Shown here: positions 1-10,232 of the stretch, in pieces
Position numbering within the stretch: position 1 is the stretch's first letter
Layout of the letters: each line of letters starts with the position of its first letter
From: Davidsoniella eucalypti
Taxonomy: Eukaryota > Ascomycota > Sordariomycetes > Microascales > Ceratocystidaceae
Reading direction: 5' to 3'
DNA: 25,471 nt
Assembly (NCBI GenBank): GCA_004009845.1
Contig: RMBW01000223.1
Span: 1-25,471, forward strand
Notes under the pieces: generated by a model
What the model saw: the letters and a program-made list of their open reading frames with translations, nothing else
Told to the model about the DNA's origin: nothing
Database searches by the model: none
Made by a program: the position numbers and the translations under genes

Positions 1-456
1 ACCGGTGATGCTATTATTATCTGACCCAGCTGCAGTGTTTGGCAGGTAGGAGGCAGCAAGGGGGTTTGCGGAGTCAAGTTGTCCGCCGTATTCAGTGCTA
101 TGAAGATTTTCGTTCTGACGCTGGCGATACGGGTGTCGATGATTTTGGCTGTGGTTGTGGTTCTGGCGGTCGCTATTGCGCTGCAGCACGTCGCAGTTCC
201 GAGGCGAAAATCGACGCGGTCGGGCGTCGCTGTGTTTATCGCTGTGCGGGAGCGAAGTAAATATAGATCGTCGCGATTGATTGCGATGGCTTTCAGCGTG
301 CTTTCGATGATTTTGATGACTATTATTATGATGATGATGATGATTATGGTGGTGGTGGTGATGGCGATGGTGCTTGAAAAGTGCGGGACTTTCAATCGAT
401 GGCAGGACGAAATCAGGGTCGTCACAGGGCAAAATCGCGCTCATTATCCCGGGCAT
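1..456 (-). CDS. His/Asn-rich protein, N-terminal part (gene runs off the left edge)
   Basis: Read on the minus strand, this frame is open from an in-frame TGA at 469-471 to the window edge, so the 3' part is missing. The first ATG is at 456-454. A second ATG at 444-442 has the better context (A at -3), so the start may be either. The protein begins MPGIMSAILPCDDPDFVLPS. A run of His and Asn follows at about residues 30-45, then a polar, Arg/Ser/His/Asn/Gln-rich stretch with no membrane segment. Base composition supports coding: 1-470 is clearly richer in GC than the T-rich DNA from 540 onward, and the third positions are varied. The product is not recognised. Such polar, His/Asn-rich N-termini are common in fungal regulatory proteins, but that is only an inference. 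The bases TTCAG just before the first ATG could also be a splice acceptor, which would put the true start upstream. Confidence 0.6.
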   Translation of the reverse strand, partial: MPGIMSAILPCDDPDFVLPSIESPALFKHHRHHHHHHNHHHHHNNSHQNHRKHAESHRNQSRRSIFTSLPHSDKHSDARPRRFSPRNCDVLQRNSDRQNHNHSQNHRHPYRQRQNENLHSTEYGGQLDSANPLAASYLPNTAAGSDNNSITG

Positions 457-2526
457 CTGAATCGCCGTTCACATGCGATCAGGCGCAGATGGAAATCGCG
501 ATGCAATCAACAGGTTGTGGGTGAGAATGGGATGAATTTTTATTTATTTTGCAATTAGACTTCAATTATCGCGATTGGTTTTTTTTCTTCCCTCTTTTTG
601 TGTTGTTCTCGTGTTTCTGTTCACAGTCCAATTGCTTTTTTCTCGTCTTGTTTTACGCCTTGTTATCAACTGTTCACAGTTTATGGTGTCAATATGCTAG
701 GTCAGTATGCCTAGAGGACAGCCCCAACGGCCCTATAGATTTTGTGCTTTTGGGGCGTGCTCTAGGCCTGCTGACAGTTTTAATGTGCTTGTCAGGCACC
801 TGGGTCATAGTGGCATCTCCAATTTTACCGGAATTTGTGGCAAAACTAGGTGTATACTTTGAAGACTGAAACAATAACAGTTGGCCTCAAAAATAACGGA
901 GTGCAAAACTCCACTATGGTCCCATTTCTGAACGGGTTTTTTCCCCTTTTTTTAGAACAGGATTTTTTGGGGATAGACTTGTAAAGTCTTGTGTTGACGC
1001 AAAATAAAGATGTAGCGTTGAATAGTAGCAAAAATTATATATATATACTTATAGTTGTAATCGTTTATTAGCCTCTATGAATCTGCACATAATTTCAAGA
1101 CACCTCATTACCAACCAGTGCCTCAATTCGTAGAATATCACTGATAATGATCCCATCGTTAGTATCATCAGACGACGGCCCCCTCTTTCTCTGATTTTCT
1201 TCTGTCCAACTTAAATAATGAGGAATGATAAGTAAAATAATGTCTGACTCAGGATAGCCTAGTTCCTTCAATCCCTTAGCTTCAAGACAAAATTCAAGTT
1301 GATACATATTCCCACTTCGCAGCTTTCAGTCACCTGACCAAACTTATAGCAGCTACTAGTCTACTGTGTGCTGATTGGCCAGCAATACACATATTGTGTA
1401 CGCCTAACAAACGATTGTAGTTGTATTAGTAACTCTGACTGTATGACCGTAAAACTGTATACGAGTACGATGATCACATTGGACAAAAAATCACATACAG
1501 ATATATCTGTACTCTTAAATCCCTGTCTCTCTCTGTCAACAATGTAATATGCAAGGAACACAATCACGCCTGCAAGTGCTTTCTTTTCACATTAATATCA
1601 GCCAAAATCTATGGTGTGTATATGTAGCGAGCGACATGGTAATAAAAGTGATGCAATTAAAATCCCTCCCATCCAAACTCACCCTCACAATTGTGCCATG
1701 ACGCTCGTACAAACCATGATCTGGTGTTTTCCGTACACAGGAAGAAAAAAATACCAAATCCGTGCATACTAATATAAATAATACATGTCTTTGCATCCGT
1801 ACACTTGAAATATCTGTACACCCACATGATGTGCTTTTTTTTGGGGGTTTTTTGTTCATTAATCTTATGGAGCTATAGAGCTATGAGATATCACATGATG
1901 TAGTATATCTGTAGTAGTCAGAAATAAGGAAGACAATCTACAATATAATTGACCGGCTGGTATTTCAAACATGGCCTCTTCAATGTCTTGCTTGTCCAAT
2001 ACGACATCTGACTTGAAGAATAATACCGAAAATATTTAATTAGAATCAGCCAACGTTCACTATGGAGATTATCTGATCTTCTCTTAACACTAATATATCA
2101 AGTACCATCAAATTCCTCCAATATCATCATGGCGGTCAATTGATTATAAACACACAGACAGAAACTCTCATTTAATTCGCATTGGTATTCATTGATATTC
2201 ATTAATATAACTATTTTTTCTTTAAAGGCATATCTTTATATTGTGTGACCCTGATCAAGGGTATGAAGATGTATATGAGGTATAAGATGAGAGTAGACGA
2301 GGTGAGAAGTGTTTTTCTTCCGCAGCAAAATGGGAAAATACATGCTGAACCGATAGGTTGGGATATAAGAACTCGCTGTGCGATAGTTCACGATGCAAAT
2401 AAATAAAGAATAAAACAATGAAGCACGTGAGACAACATACGATCTATATGATATATATAGATATATACACAAGCCAAGAGATCGGATCAAAAAAAAAATC
2501 ATAAAATTGATGAGTTCCCTGGCTTC
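457..2526. other. Intergenic region between two minus-strand genes
   Basis: About 2.1 kb of AT-rich DNA. On the minus strand it should hold the 3' UTR of the 614-residue gene and the promoter and leader of the left-edge gene. The part at 550-660 is T-rich on the plus strand. A short TA repeat lies at about 1035-1048. No ORF here has a recognisable product. The best-looking one is a 70-codon minus-strand frame at 1307-1095, listed among the rejected items. No RNA gene was seen. Confidence 0.6.
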
Positions 2527-4371
2527 TTAATGCCGGGGGGACTTGCGGCGGCTAAAGGCCCGTTTGATAGACGAGAATAGACCACCTTTTTTAGGCTCCC
2601 GGGCAGATGCCGACGCAACGGTGTTGGATCGCGGAAGTTTGCTCTTTGGATCGTCGATAGAGCGTTCGACTACGGCATCCTGTACTGGCTGTTCAGAATT
2701 CATGGCTGAAGCTGCCGCAGCTGCCGCCGTCACCCTGCGTTGCATAAACACTGCACCAGTCGACATACTACGTCTTGGTGCATAGCTCGGCTCAATAAGC
2801 AATGGCGGCAGACTGTGCCGCTTATGTAACGATGATTTTGCCATAGTCGCGGCAGCCTGTGATGGTGACGAGTTGCTGGACGATGAGGACGACACTGGCG
2901 ATTGGAGCTTTTCGGATGGGCCAACTGAACGACGAAGAGAGCTACGTCGAGGCGGTGTTGCACCAGTAATGCCCTTCTGCTGCAGAGAAACCCACACAGA
3001 GGATATCGCAATAAACGCGCGAGTCTCAGCATCGATGGGCAGGAACCGGCGTTCGTTGCTGACTAGAACCGATGCAGGATCCTTGTAAGCAACAGAAGCT
3101 CTGGGTGTCTGTGAATCAGATTCGCGAGGCTGCTGCGGCAGATAGAAAAAGTCTTGGATTTCAAGACAGGCCGGTGTCACCGTTGCCATGACAGGGTGCC
3201 GTCTGGTAGCCGGGTCAAGAATGCTGAAAGTAAACTTGTATGGTGGTAACCCATTGCTGATGCCATTTTCGGGCACCGACATCGCACCTGCACTTACTCT
3301 GCGCTTGGCCCAGCGTGCTCGTGTTACTAGGCCATCCAAGCTTTGGTGAACAAAGTCGTATGAGCCGTTGGGTAGTGCCGTAGCACTCCAGACACTTCCG
3401 TCGGCAAGCACAATGTCAGTCTTACCAGTCTCGGGGACTGGGCTAAAAACAGCAATGAGATCCCGGCGATCAAGACGATCTTCGTTGGAAGAGTCGTCCT
3501 CGTCAATATCGTAGCTCTCACTTCGTGCAAGAACAAGGTCATTAGCACCTAACCGTCCACTCATTCGAAACAGCCTTGGGAACTTTCTTGCAAGTCTGGG
3601 GGCTGCGATGGGTGAGCCTGACACAAATGAACTTGGTAGAACATCGAACATCGGCTTAGGTCTAGTTTCTGTGACAAGTTGAATCTGCAGGAGAAGCTGT
3701 GGCGACATCTGTATCAAGCGGCGGCTTTTCTTGACTACTTTTGGTGGGGGTTGTGCGACAATGAATCGCGATCCAGTTTTCGATAGACGTTTTGAGCGCC
3801 GTCTAGAGCCGCCAGCAACTGATGCCGTCAGCATGGAGCTGTTGTCGGAGAACTCTGAAAAGGTACCATCGTCTTCTTCGCTCGAGTGAGTTGCGGAGTT
3901 GGATAATGAAGCTGGTGTGGGCTGTGTGAAGTAGTTGTGAGCGCGGTATTCCTCATCATCTGGCATTGAGAGGTTGTCGACTTTCAAAGACGTAGGCTCA
4001 GGCTCTTGGAAGCGTACGACATGGTTGTTTCGTGGAATAAAGTCTGATACTGGTCGCTGGCGGCCAGATTTTCTTGATGGTGAATTTGAGCCTGAGACAG
4101 GAGGTTCTATCAAGGACCGACGATGTGCTCGTTTCTTCTCGGTGGCGAGTGGCGTTGCTAGTGGACTATTCTCCATGACTTCTTCGGGTATAACAGCTAC
4201 TGATGCTTCGCTAGGATAGGGCAGACTGAAGCGGAACATTGGTAAGCGCCGTGGGACAGATGATTCTGCTGGCAACGTCGGCGATGATGAGCGAGATATC
4301 ATCTTGGGAGAAGTAGGTTGAGTTGCCGAGTATTGACAATTGTAAAGACTCATACTAGAGTGCAAAAACAT
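2527..4371 (-). CDS. Conserved fungal protein of unknown function, Ser/Pro/Arg-rich, 614 residues
   Basis: A single-exon gene. It starts at the first ATG (4371) after an in-frame TGA 15 bases upstream and ends in TAA at 2527. Residues 1-240 are disordered and basic, rich in Ser, Pro and Arg, with an acidic patch and an RRRSKRLSK cluster that could act as a nuclear signal. The best-ordered part is residues 300-415, with DGSVWSATALPNGSYDFVH, then TRARWAK and then KFTFSILDPATRRHPVMATV. I associate this combination with uncharacterised proteins of filamentous ascomycetes, but I know of no assigned function. A second ordered stretch, FIAISSVWVSLQQKG, lies near residue 455. The tail is Ser- and Ala-rich and ends in a basic cluster, KRAFSRRKSPRH, which could bind membrane or nucleic acid. 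There are no membrane spans or signal peptide. Upstream lies a very long pyrimidine-rich region that may be its mRNA leader. Confidence 0.88.
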   Translation of the reverse strand: MFLHSSMSLYNCQYSATQPTSPKMISRSSSPTLPAESSVPRRLPMFRFSLPYPSEASVAVIPEEVMENSPLATPLATEKKRAHRRSLIEPPVSGSNSPSRKSGRQRPVSDFIPRNNHVVRFQEPEPTSLKVDNLSMPDDEEYRAHNYFTQPTPASLSNSATHSSEEDDGTFSEFSDNSSMLTASVAGGSRRRSKRLSKTGSRFIVAQPPPKVVKKSRRLIQMSPQLLLQIQLVTETRPKPMFDVLPSSFVSGSPIAAPRLARKFPRLFRMSGRLGANDLVLARSESYDIDEDDSSNEDRLDRRDLIAVFSPVPETGKTDIVLADGSVWSATALPNGSYDFVHQSLDGLVTRARWAKRRVSAGAMSVPENGISNGLPPYKFTFSILDPATRRHPVMATVTPACLEIQDFFYLPQQPRESDSQTPRASVAYKDPASVLVSNERRFLPIDAETRAFIAISSVWVSLQQKGITGATPPRRSSLRRSVGPSEKLQSPVSSSSSSNSSPSQAAATMAKSSLHKRHSLPPLLIEPSYAPRRSMSTGAVFMQRRVTAAAAAASAMNSEQPVQDAVVERSIDDPKSKLPRSNTVASASAREPKKGGLFSSIKRAFSRRKSPRH

Positions 4372-7300
4372 TGCAATGGCACTTCAGGGATGGCGATACA
4401 AAAGACGAACAAAAGAAACCTAATGATTGTGCTAGAGACAAGCCTCAAGACGAATGAATAATCTCAGGAATCAAGATATGCAGATATCTATCAACCCAAG
4501 TTCCTAGAAGCAAAAACGTATAGGCAAGTCGAGGAATGCAAGGGTTTTACCAAATGCTATTCCAAGACGCAAAATCGCATGTTCAGTCGTGAAGTGGTAT
4601 TGTGTTGTCGCAAAGGATCGATGATGGGTGATTTAAAGTTTTTTTTCTTCGTCTTCAGTAAGTTCAAGCAGACAAGTTCGATAATAATAAAGAGCAACGG
4701 AGTTGGAGTTAATGGCTAGTAGGATTCCCGCTCAGAGCAGGTGGTCTAAGTAGTACTAGAATAAAGGCCTATAACAAAGGCATCTGCTAGTCGACGGTTC
4801 GATCGAATAAGAATGGGCTCCTTGCTCATATAAGACTTTGGTTTCCAGAAAAGTAAATGCCTGGAAGAGTATATATGTAGTGAACTCCTATTTGTTCAAG
4901 TCTTTCTCTATAAAAGGCCTGACAATGTGTACTGAAATAACTGCGATGGTGAACGGCGGTGAGTGATCGACAAGGTCAAAAGAATCGAGGAGCGATGGTC
5001 TGCTATTGACAGCCGGGATCGCACTACTCAAATACTAGACGAGCAGAGTCAAGCTGAACTAAGACGGTAAAGATCGCCGAAAAAGAGATTTTCGCAGGGC
5101 CGTATTCAGAAGTCAAAATTTGACTATAGATCAAGCTGACGGTATAGGACTAGGGCGAAATAGACTAGCCGAGGAACCGTCCAAAACGAAAACGAAATGG
5201 CAATACTAATAGAATAGCAAGCACCGAGAAATAAATTTGTTAAAATAATATAAAAATAAGAGAAAGAATGGTTAAAGAAAAGAGAGAAATGGCAGATAAT
5301 TTGGCTGCATACAAGGTTGATAAATCAAAAAGACTACGGAGGCTTTTCGTTAATAAATCAGGCGATTAAAAGCTACAAGTGGATAGTCAGCATAGGATTC
5401 GGAAGCTGGCATTGATTGGCTAGTCAAAGTCTGCAGATTATCGAAAGTCCTTATTATGATGCTGATGATTCTGCTGCAGATACAGGCAAAGCCAGCCTTT
5501 CAGAGATAGAGCTGAAGCGAGCACTAGTTCTCTGAAGATCGCATCCGCCACTATGGGCCAGAACAGTCAGTCAGTCAGACAGACTGGGACAGTGAGACCA
5601 ACCAGATCAAAATCACAGGCTGGCATGCAAGCAACGCATAGGCAGAGAATTTACAGAATAGGGCAGAGGATGCGGAGTAAGGTGGGCAGCAAGGTAGGCG
5701 GGCAGCTTGTCATAAGCGCGAGTGAAGCGAAGATGATAGCGGGAAGAGCATGCAGAGATAATGCAGCGGGTGTTTTCAAGTGAGCGTACGATCGACCTGA
5801 TCCGACTCAGCTGTAATGATGATATGGCAAAAGAGAGCGATGTGTAGAGAGTTGCAGTAGAGTGAGGTCGGGACCAAGGGTCGTGCAGCCGGCCTTTGAT
5901 GATCGAGTTGAGTAGAGACAAGATAAACGAGTGAATAAAGGCCGTGATGTGATCGAGTTGTTTGGAATGCGCCAATAGGCCTGTTGCATTTGTAGTTGAC
6001 AAGAGAGCGACGGTAATTTGTGTCTCCCGGTGCAAAGGGCAACAAGGAGAAGAATAATAAGAGAAGGACATGAGACGTGGAGTGGGTTGACTTGATAAGT
6101 GCCGTCTTGCCAATAGTAATGTGATATAGGGAAGGACTACTACTAAAGCAGCTAAAGAGAAGACTAACCAGTTTGAATGCGCGTATAGCTTGAAAAGCTG
6201 AGGCTGAGTGGCTTGTGTTTTATGCTAGAGACAGAGCCACAACGTCAACGAAGATGACAACGGACTAGAGGGATGATATGGGGATTGAATAGACTTCCGG
6301 CGTCTCAGAGTAAGAGTCGAAGGAAGAAGACAAAGAAAGATAAATATATAACAAAGAGGGAACGTCGAGGTAGATGGTAGCTGCGATATGGCCGTATAGA
6401 GTAATTGTGAGTTTGGTATGAGCGGACAGTCCAGGCTCACTAATACAGATTTGGTGGCGCGGCGTAGCAATAGCGTAGCTGGTTAGGTGTGGGTGCATAT
6501 ACTGGCTGAAGCTTAGGCCAGTTAGTTGAGGTTTATCTGGCTAGCAACAGCAGGGCTCTTTGTTACGAGAGGTGTTACAAGGGCCGATGACAAAGAAGAA
6601 GAAAATATTATCGTCAAGACCAAGGACGGAGCGGACCAAGGGGACAATAAGATGACCAGGTTATAGTGCAGGAAAGTTGTTGTACAAATCAAGAGGGAGA
6701 GAGGGATCGCGATGGAGGGACAGCTTCTACTAGATAACATTCAGTGGTCAGCGATGGTTCTCATGGGTAAAAAAGAAGAAAAATCTGGAAATTTTCAAAC
6801 AGGCTCGGATTCACAAACCCGAACTCTGCTTGCTTTGGCTTTCTTTTGGTAAAAAAAAAATTCATATTTTTGTTAGGAGTTGAGCCAGATGCCGAGACGG
6901 TGTTCGCTTAGACCCAGCATGGAAGGCCGTCCCAAAATGGGAAGGGACAGTAATAGTTCTCATAGGAATTTTGCGTCTAGGCTTTAGCCGCTCGGAGATA
7001 TAGCACCAAGCTATTAACTTGAACAGATTGGGTGCGTAATGCTTTGTTGGCAGGCTGTAGTAGGCTAGTATAGATCTACTCCTTTACTTTTTTTTTCTTT
7101 TTTTTTTTCTTCCTAGGCCCTCGTTTCCTGTATTCTCAGGATATCTGGTGACAAACGGCACAGAGACTTTCTGCGCGTAAAACTACAACTTTTCTAGTTG
7201 AAAGCCCCTGGATCTAGGGGCGGCCACAGGAAATGCCATACATAGAGCGGGCTTCCTCAACTTGCCTATGGTACTGTGTTTGTGAATTACGCATACTAAA

Positions 7301-8470
7301 AAGGCTTCCGAGGGCAGACCGCAAGGGCCAGGCATGATCCAAAGGAGGGATAGAAGCAGGCGATCAATCAGGCGAACAGCGAATGAGGTTGTAGGGGCAT
7401 AACGCAAGAGATTAATTAGACAAATGACGGAACTTACTAAGGCAAGGCACAGGCACAACGAACAAGTTTTCTTGGTCGCTGTTATACGATCGTTTATGCT
7501 GACGGTGGGATAGGCAACGGAAACAAAAATGGAATAGAAGAGCAACAAAGGAAGCCAATGTTTTAGAACCAGACTAATGAGCTCGGTCAAGGTACGAGTG
7601 AATTATGAAGCCCGGACTCTAGACACGCAGTATTTGAATATGTGCAGTCGAGCTGACTCTATTAGTATAGAGAGTAGGATTGGAATATGTAGCGGCGTAT
7701 TCAGAATTATAGTTGTATGTTCGGTGTGGTCCAGATGCAGGCGACAAAACCTGATCGATAGTTGCAACAGGAAATGTATAGTCAAGACGGTGGATGATTG
7801 GTATTATTGGCGGAGTAGCGTTGCATGCAAATGTGCAACTAAAGAAAAGACGACAAAGGAGAAAAATATGACAAATGAAATGGCGGACGTATTTGTGTGA
7901 AGAAAGGAAAGACTATGGTCAGAAGAGAAAAGCGGTGGTGCTGGCGAGATAAATCAGCAGCACGAAGTGGTGTTTTGGATAGTATTTAGTATTGATATAA
8001 TTTGAAGCTATTCCAGCCTTGAGAAAGCGGAAAGACGATCAGTGCAATGACGACCGATCAGGACGAAGAGCGATGGCATTCGAGATATTAAAAGTCACAA
8101 CAATGCCTCTATCAAAACAAAGCAGTAGGCAAGAAGGAAGACGAAGAAGGCAAGAGCCAAGCTTTGCTGGATAAATCGAGATGGGGGACGGGACAGATGC
8201 AGTCTTTCAGTTACTGCTCCTGCAGCAGCGGAAAGCAGTGACTACTACGCTGGATCACCATACTATACTACAACTGCAACTACCGTAGACGTCAGCGCTT
8301 GTTGTTTTCCATATCGTTGCTACATACTACGGTCTCGTAGCAACTGCTCGAGATGGCGCATTGCTATTCGCCAGCTCTCCTCCAGCAACTACTCCTTCTA
8401 GTAGGCGAACAACGCGAGCCCGAACCCGAGCCCGCGGGCCGATATTTGGGCAGTATGAGAGATATATGAA
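4372..8470 (-). other. Long gene-free region, pyrimidine-rich on the minus strand (probable leader or non-coding transcript)
   Basis: About 4.1 kb directly upstream of the 614-residue gene. Over much of it, mainly 5.5-8.3 kb, the minus strand is rich in C and T with many TTC/CTT/TCT runs. This is typical of fungal 5' leaders and promoters rather than of coding sequence. Frames of 60-166 codons occur (for example 6113-5613 and 7590-7183, minus), but they read as translated pyrimidine repeats with no recognisable domain. A minus-strand GTAAGT donor lies at 7437-7432 and could belong to a UTR intron. A poly-T-rich stretch on the plus strand lies at about 7085-7112. A small inverted repeat is at 8316-8323 and 8337-8344 (GTTGCTAC and GTAGCAAC). 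Confidence 0.45.
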
Positions 8471-9755
8471 GAAAAAAAAAGGTTAATTATTTATATCAAT
8501 ATGACTATGTAGGTACACCTCAAGCAGGGCAGGTCAAAGGCCTTGTAGTTTCCAGGCGATCGGATCAGCTGAGCGCTGCTCGTGGACATGTCGAATCGTC
8601 ATAGAACCCGCGAATAGGCATGCCAGTATATAATTAATAACAGAGATGCACGAGTAAATTGGAGAGACTAGACTTGCTGGAAACGGCCTGTGGTCAACGT
8701 TTCGTATCCTATTCTCGGGTTATGCCAAGTACGGCGAGCCATGGACTTGTTGCTTCTCATCTCATGGACACCAATACATTATGTTCAAATTTGAGCGCTC
8801 TAGGGATGTATAGCTAAGGAGAGGGGATAGTGATAGCCTTATAGGAGCCCCGGGGGTTGCCTATTCACGGGGTTTTTAATCAATATTTAGTACTCGTATA
8901 AGAAAGATGAATAAAAGGCTAGGCATGCTGACGTCTAAGCCCGACGACGGAACTCGGTTGATGTGAGCACTTTCAGACACTTGAACAAATTTTGACATGG
9001 AATTCCGCCGTTTACTAAAAGTCCGCCGGCACGCCTTTAGCAAGTAAGAAGTCTTAATTATTAAAAAATATAAAATATAAAACATAAATATAGAATAAAA
9101 AAGGCGTCTGTCTATATATCGTCTTAGTATGTGGAGCCGCCATCTTTTGTTGGGACAGTTGCATAGCAGGAACAAACTTTACTGTTTTTCATCGTCTTTG
9201 TGGCTACACAACTTTGCTTGTTCATCGTTTGCGTTTCTTTGTTATGCACCGCAAAGTTTGACTATTCAGAATCCACGCAAACCCGAGTCCGCCTCTTAGC
9301 TATGATCCTTGGTCCCGCCACGTTCTTTTTGCCAAATATTGTTGCCAAGAGAAAAAACAAAACCAAAAAGACCTAGCTATGTTTGTACATGTGCTTAACC
9401 CTACCCGAGCAGCATGTTCGAGCTTCGGAATGTTCCCGAGCTTTGGAATGTTGCCATACAACAAACCAAGACAACTTTCGACTCTCGCATTTCCGTGCTC
9501 CATGAGAGGTGATTCTTGTCTGCAATAAGAAGGCGGAGAGCTTAGTGCCGCTTTTCACTATTCAAACTCGCCAGACATCTGCTAAGACCCCAGGTAAGAT
9601 CAAAGCTTCTGCAAAGACTCCTTTGTAGGTTCAAAGAACCCAACAGGCCCATTGCCGGCCTGTCCGGGCCTATTTAAGCCCCAGCAAGACCAAATCCATG
9701 TAAATACCTATTTTTAAGTCTTTTGGGCTTTTTTCACTCAGGCCAGGCCCATTCG
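8416..9755. mobile_element. Possible decayed DNA-transposon ends (hAT-like GGCCC/GCTCGGG motifs)
   Basis: Short GC-rich blocks stand out in otherwise AT-rich DNA. They lie at 8416-8440 (GAGCCCGAACCCGAGCCCG and following), 9645-9670 (AGGCCCATTGCCGGCCTG and following) and 9741-9753 (GGCCAGGCCCATT). The decamer CAGGCCCATT occurs near 9644 and the related AGGCCCATT near 9745. Repeated GGCCC and GCTCGGG words are typical of subterminal regions of some hAT-type elements. I see no transposase frame, no clean terminal repeats and no target-site duplication, so this is at most a degraded non-autonomous relic. It could also be chance GC-rich DNA. Confidence 0.2.
9419..9454. repeat. Tandem duplication of an 18-bp unit
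   Basis: Two adjacent 18-bp copies, CGAGCTTCGGAATGTTCC and CGAGCTTTGGAATGTTGC, differ at two positions. They lie inside the gene-free region and have no coding frame of note. Confidence 0.8.
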
Positions 9756-9867
9756 TGAAAAACTTGTATGCTCAGGAAACGCCTTGTGTTCACTGGTAAG
9801 CATGTCCTGCCTTTGTTTCTTTTATTGTGCGCGTTATGAACACGATCGTCATCTTAAAGATCTGTGG

Positions 9868-9917
9868 TTTTTTTTTTAATTTTTTTTTATTTTTTATTTT
9901 TTTATTTTTTATTTTTC
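9868..9917. repeat. T-rich low-complexity tract
   Basis: About 50 bases, nearly all T with single A interruptions at intervals of about 5-10 bases. On the minus strand this is an A-rich tract. It might be a decayed poly(A) tail of a retroposed sequence, but no element body is visible beside it. Confidence 0.8.
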
Positions 9918-10213
9918 CACAACTCAATACAAGTGTACGGACAGACGGAGTTTTATCAGTCCCAATAGTGTGAGCACACCTGACCGATGATATATTGAAA
10001 CACGGCTTAATAATCAAAAACTTAGCATCCTCTTAAGCGGCAGAAGCGGAAGTCCTGGACAAGATCGATGCTGCAACTACTTGGTCACGCCACTTAGCCT
10101 TTTTTCACTTTTTGGGGCCAGACTCTTGGAGCTATAAGAGAAAACTAATTAGGAAAATGTTTTTTTTTTCTGCCGTAATTGTTGAAAACTGCCACTCAAA
10201 ATTTCAAGCCCAA

Positions 10214-10232
10214 TTATATATATATATATATA
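10214..10232. repeat. TA dinucleotide microsatellite
   Basis: An uninterrupted run of TA dinucleotides in the intergenic region. It has no coding context. Confidence 0.85.

Noticed and set aside
79..558. Plus-strand 159-codon frame with a Met/Val-rich hydrophobic run
   Set aside because: It is the antisense of the His/Asn-rich minus-strand gene. Its Met/Val runs are the reverse of CAT/CAC codons.
1095..1307. Minus-strand 70-codon frame starting MYQLEFCLEAKGLKELGYPE
   Set aside because: It reads like protein, but it is short, isolated in AT-rich DNA and has no recognisable family. It could be one exon of an unknown gene; there is not enough evidence to call it.
5565..5585. Short CAGT/CAGA-type tandem run that might suggest a repeat array
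   Set aside because: Only a few 4-bp units with no spacers; a simple microsatellite, not a CRISPR array.
5613..6113. Minus-strand 166-codon frame
   Set aside because: Low-information Ser/Leu/His-rich text from pyrimidine-rich DNA. No domain, and overlapping frames are equally open.
7183..7590. Minus-strand 135-codon frame with several hydrophobic stretches
   Set aside because: Hydrophobicity follows from the T-rich strand. No family resemblance, and a good GTAAGT donor interrupts it, which fits a leader better than a gene.
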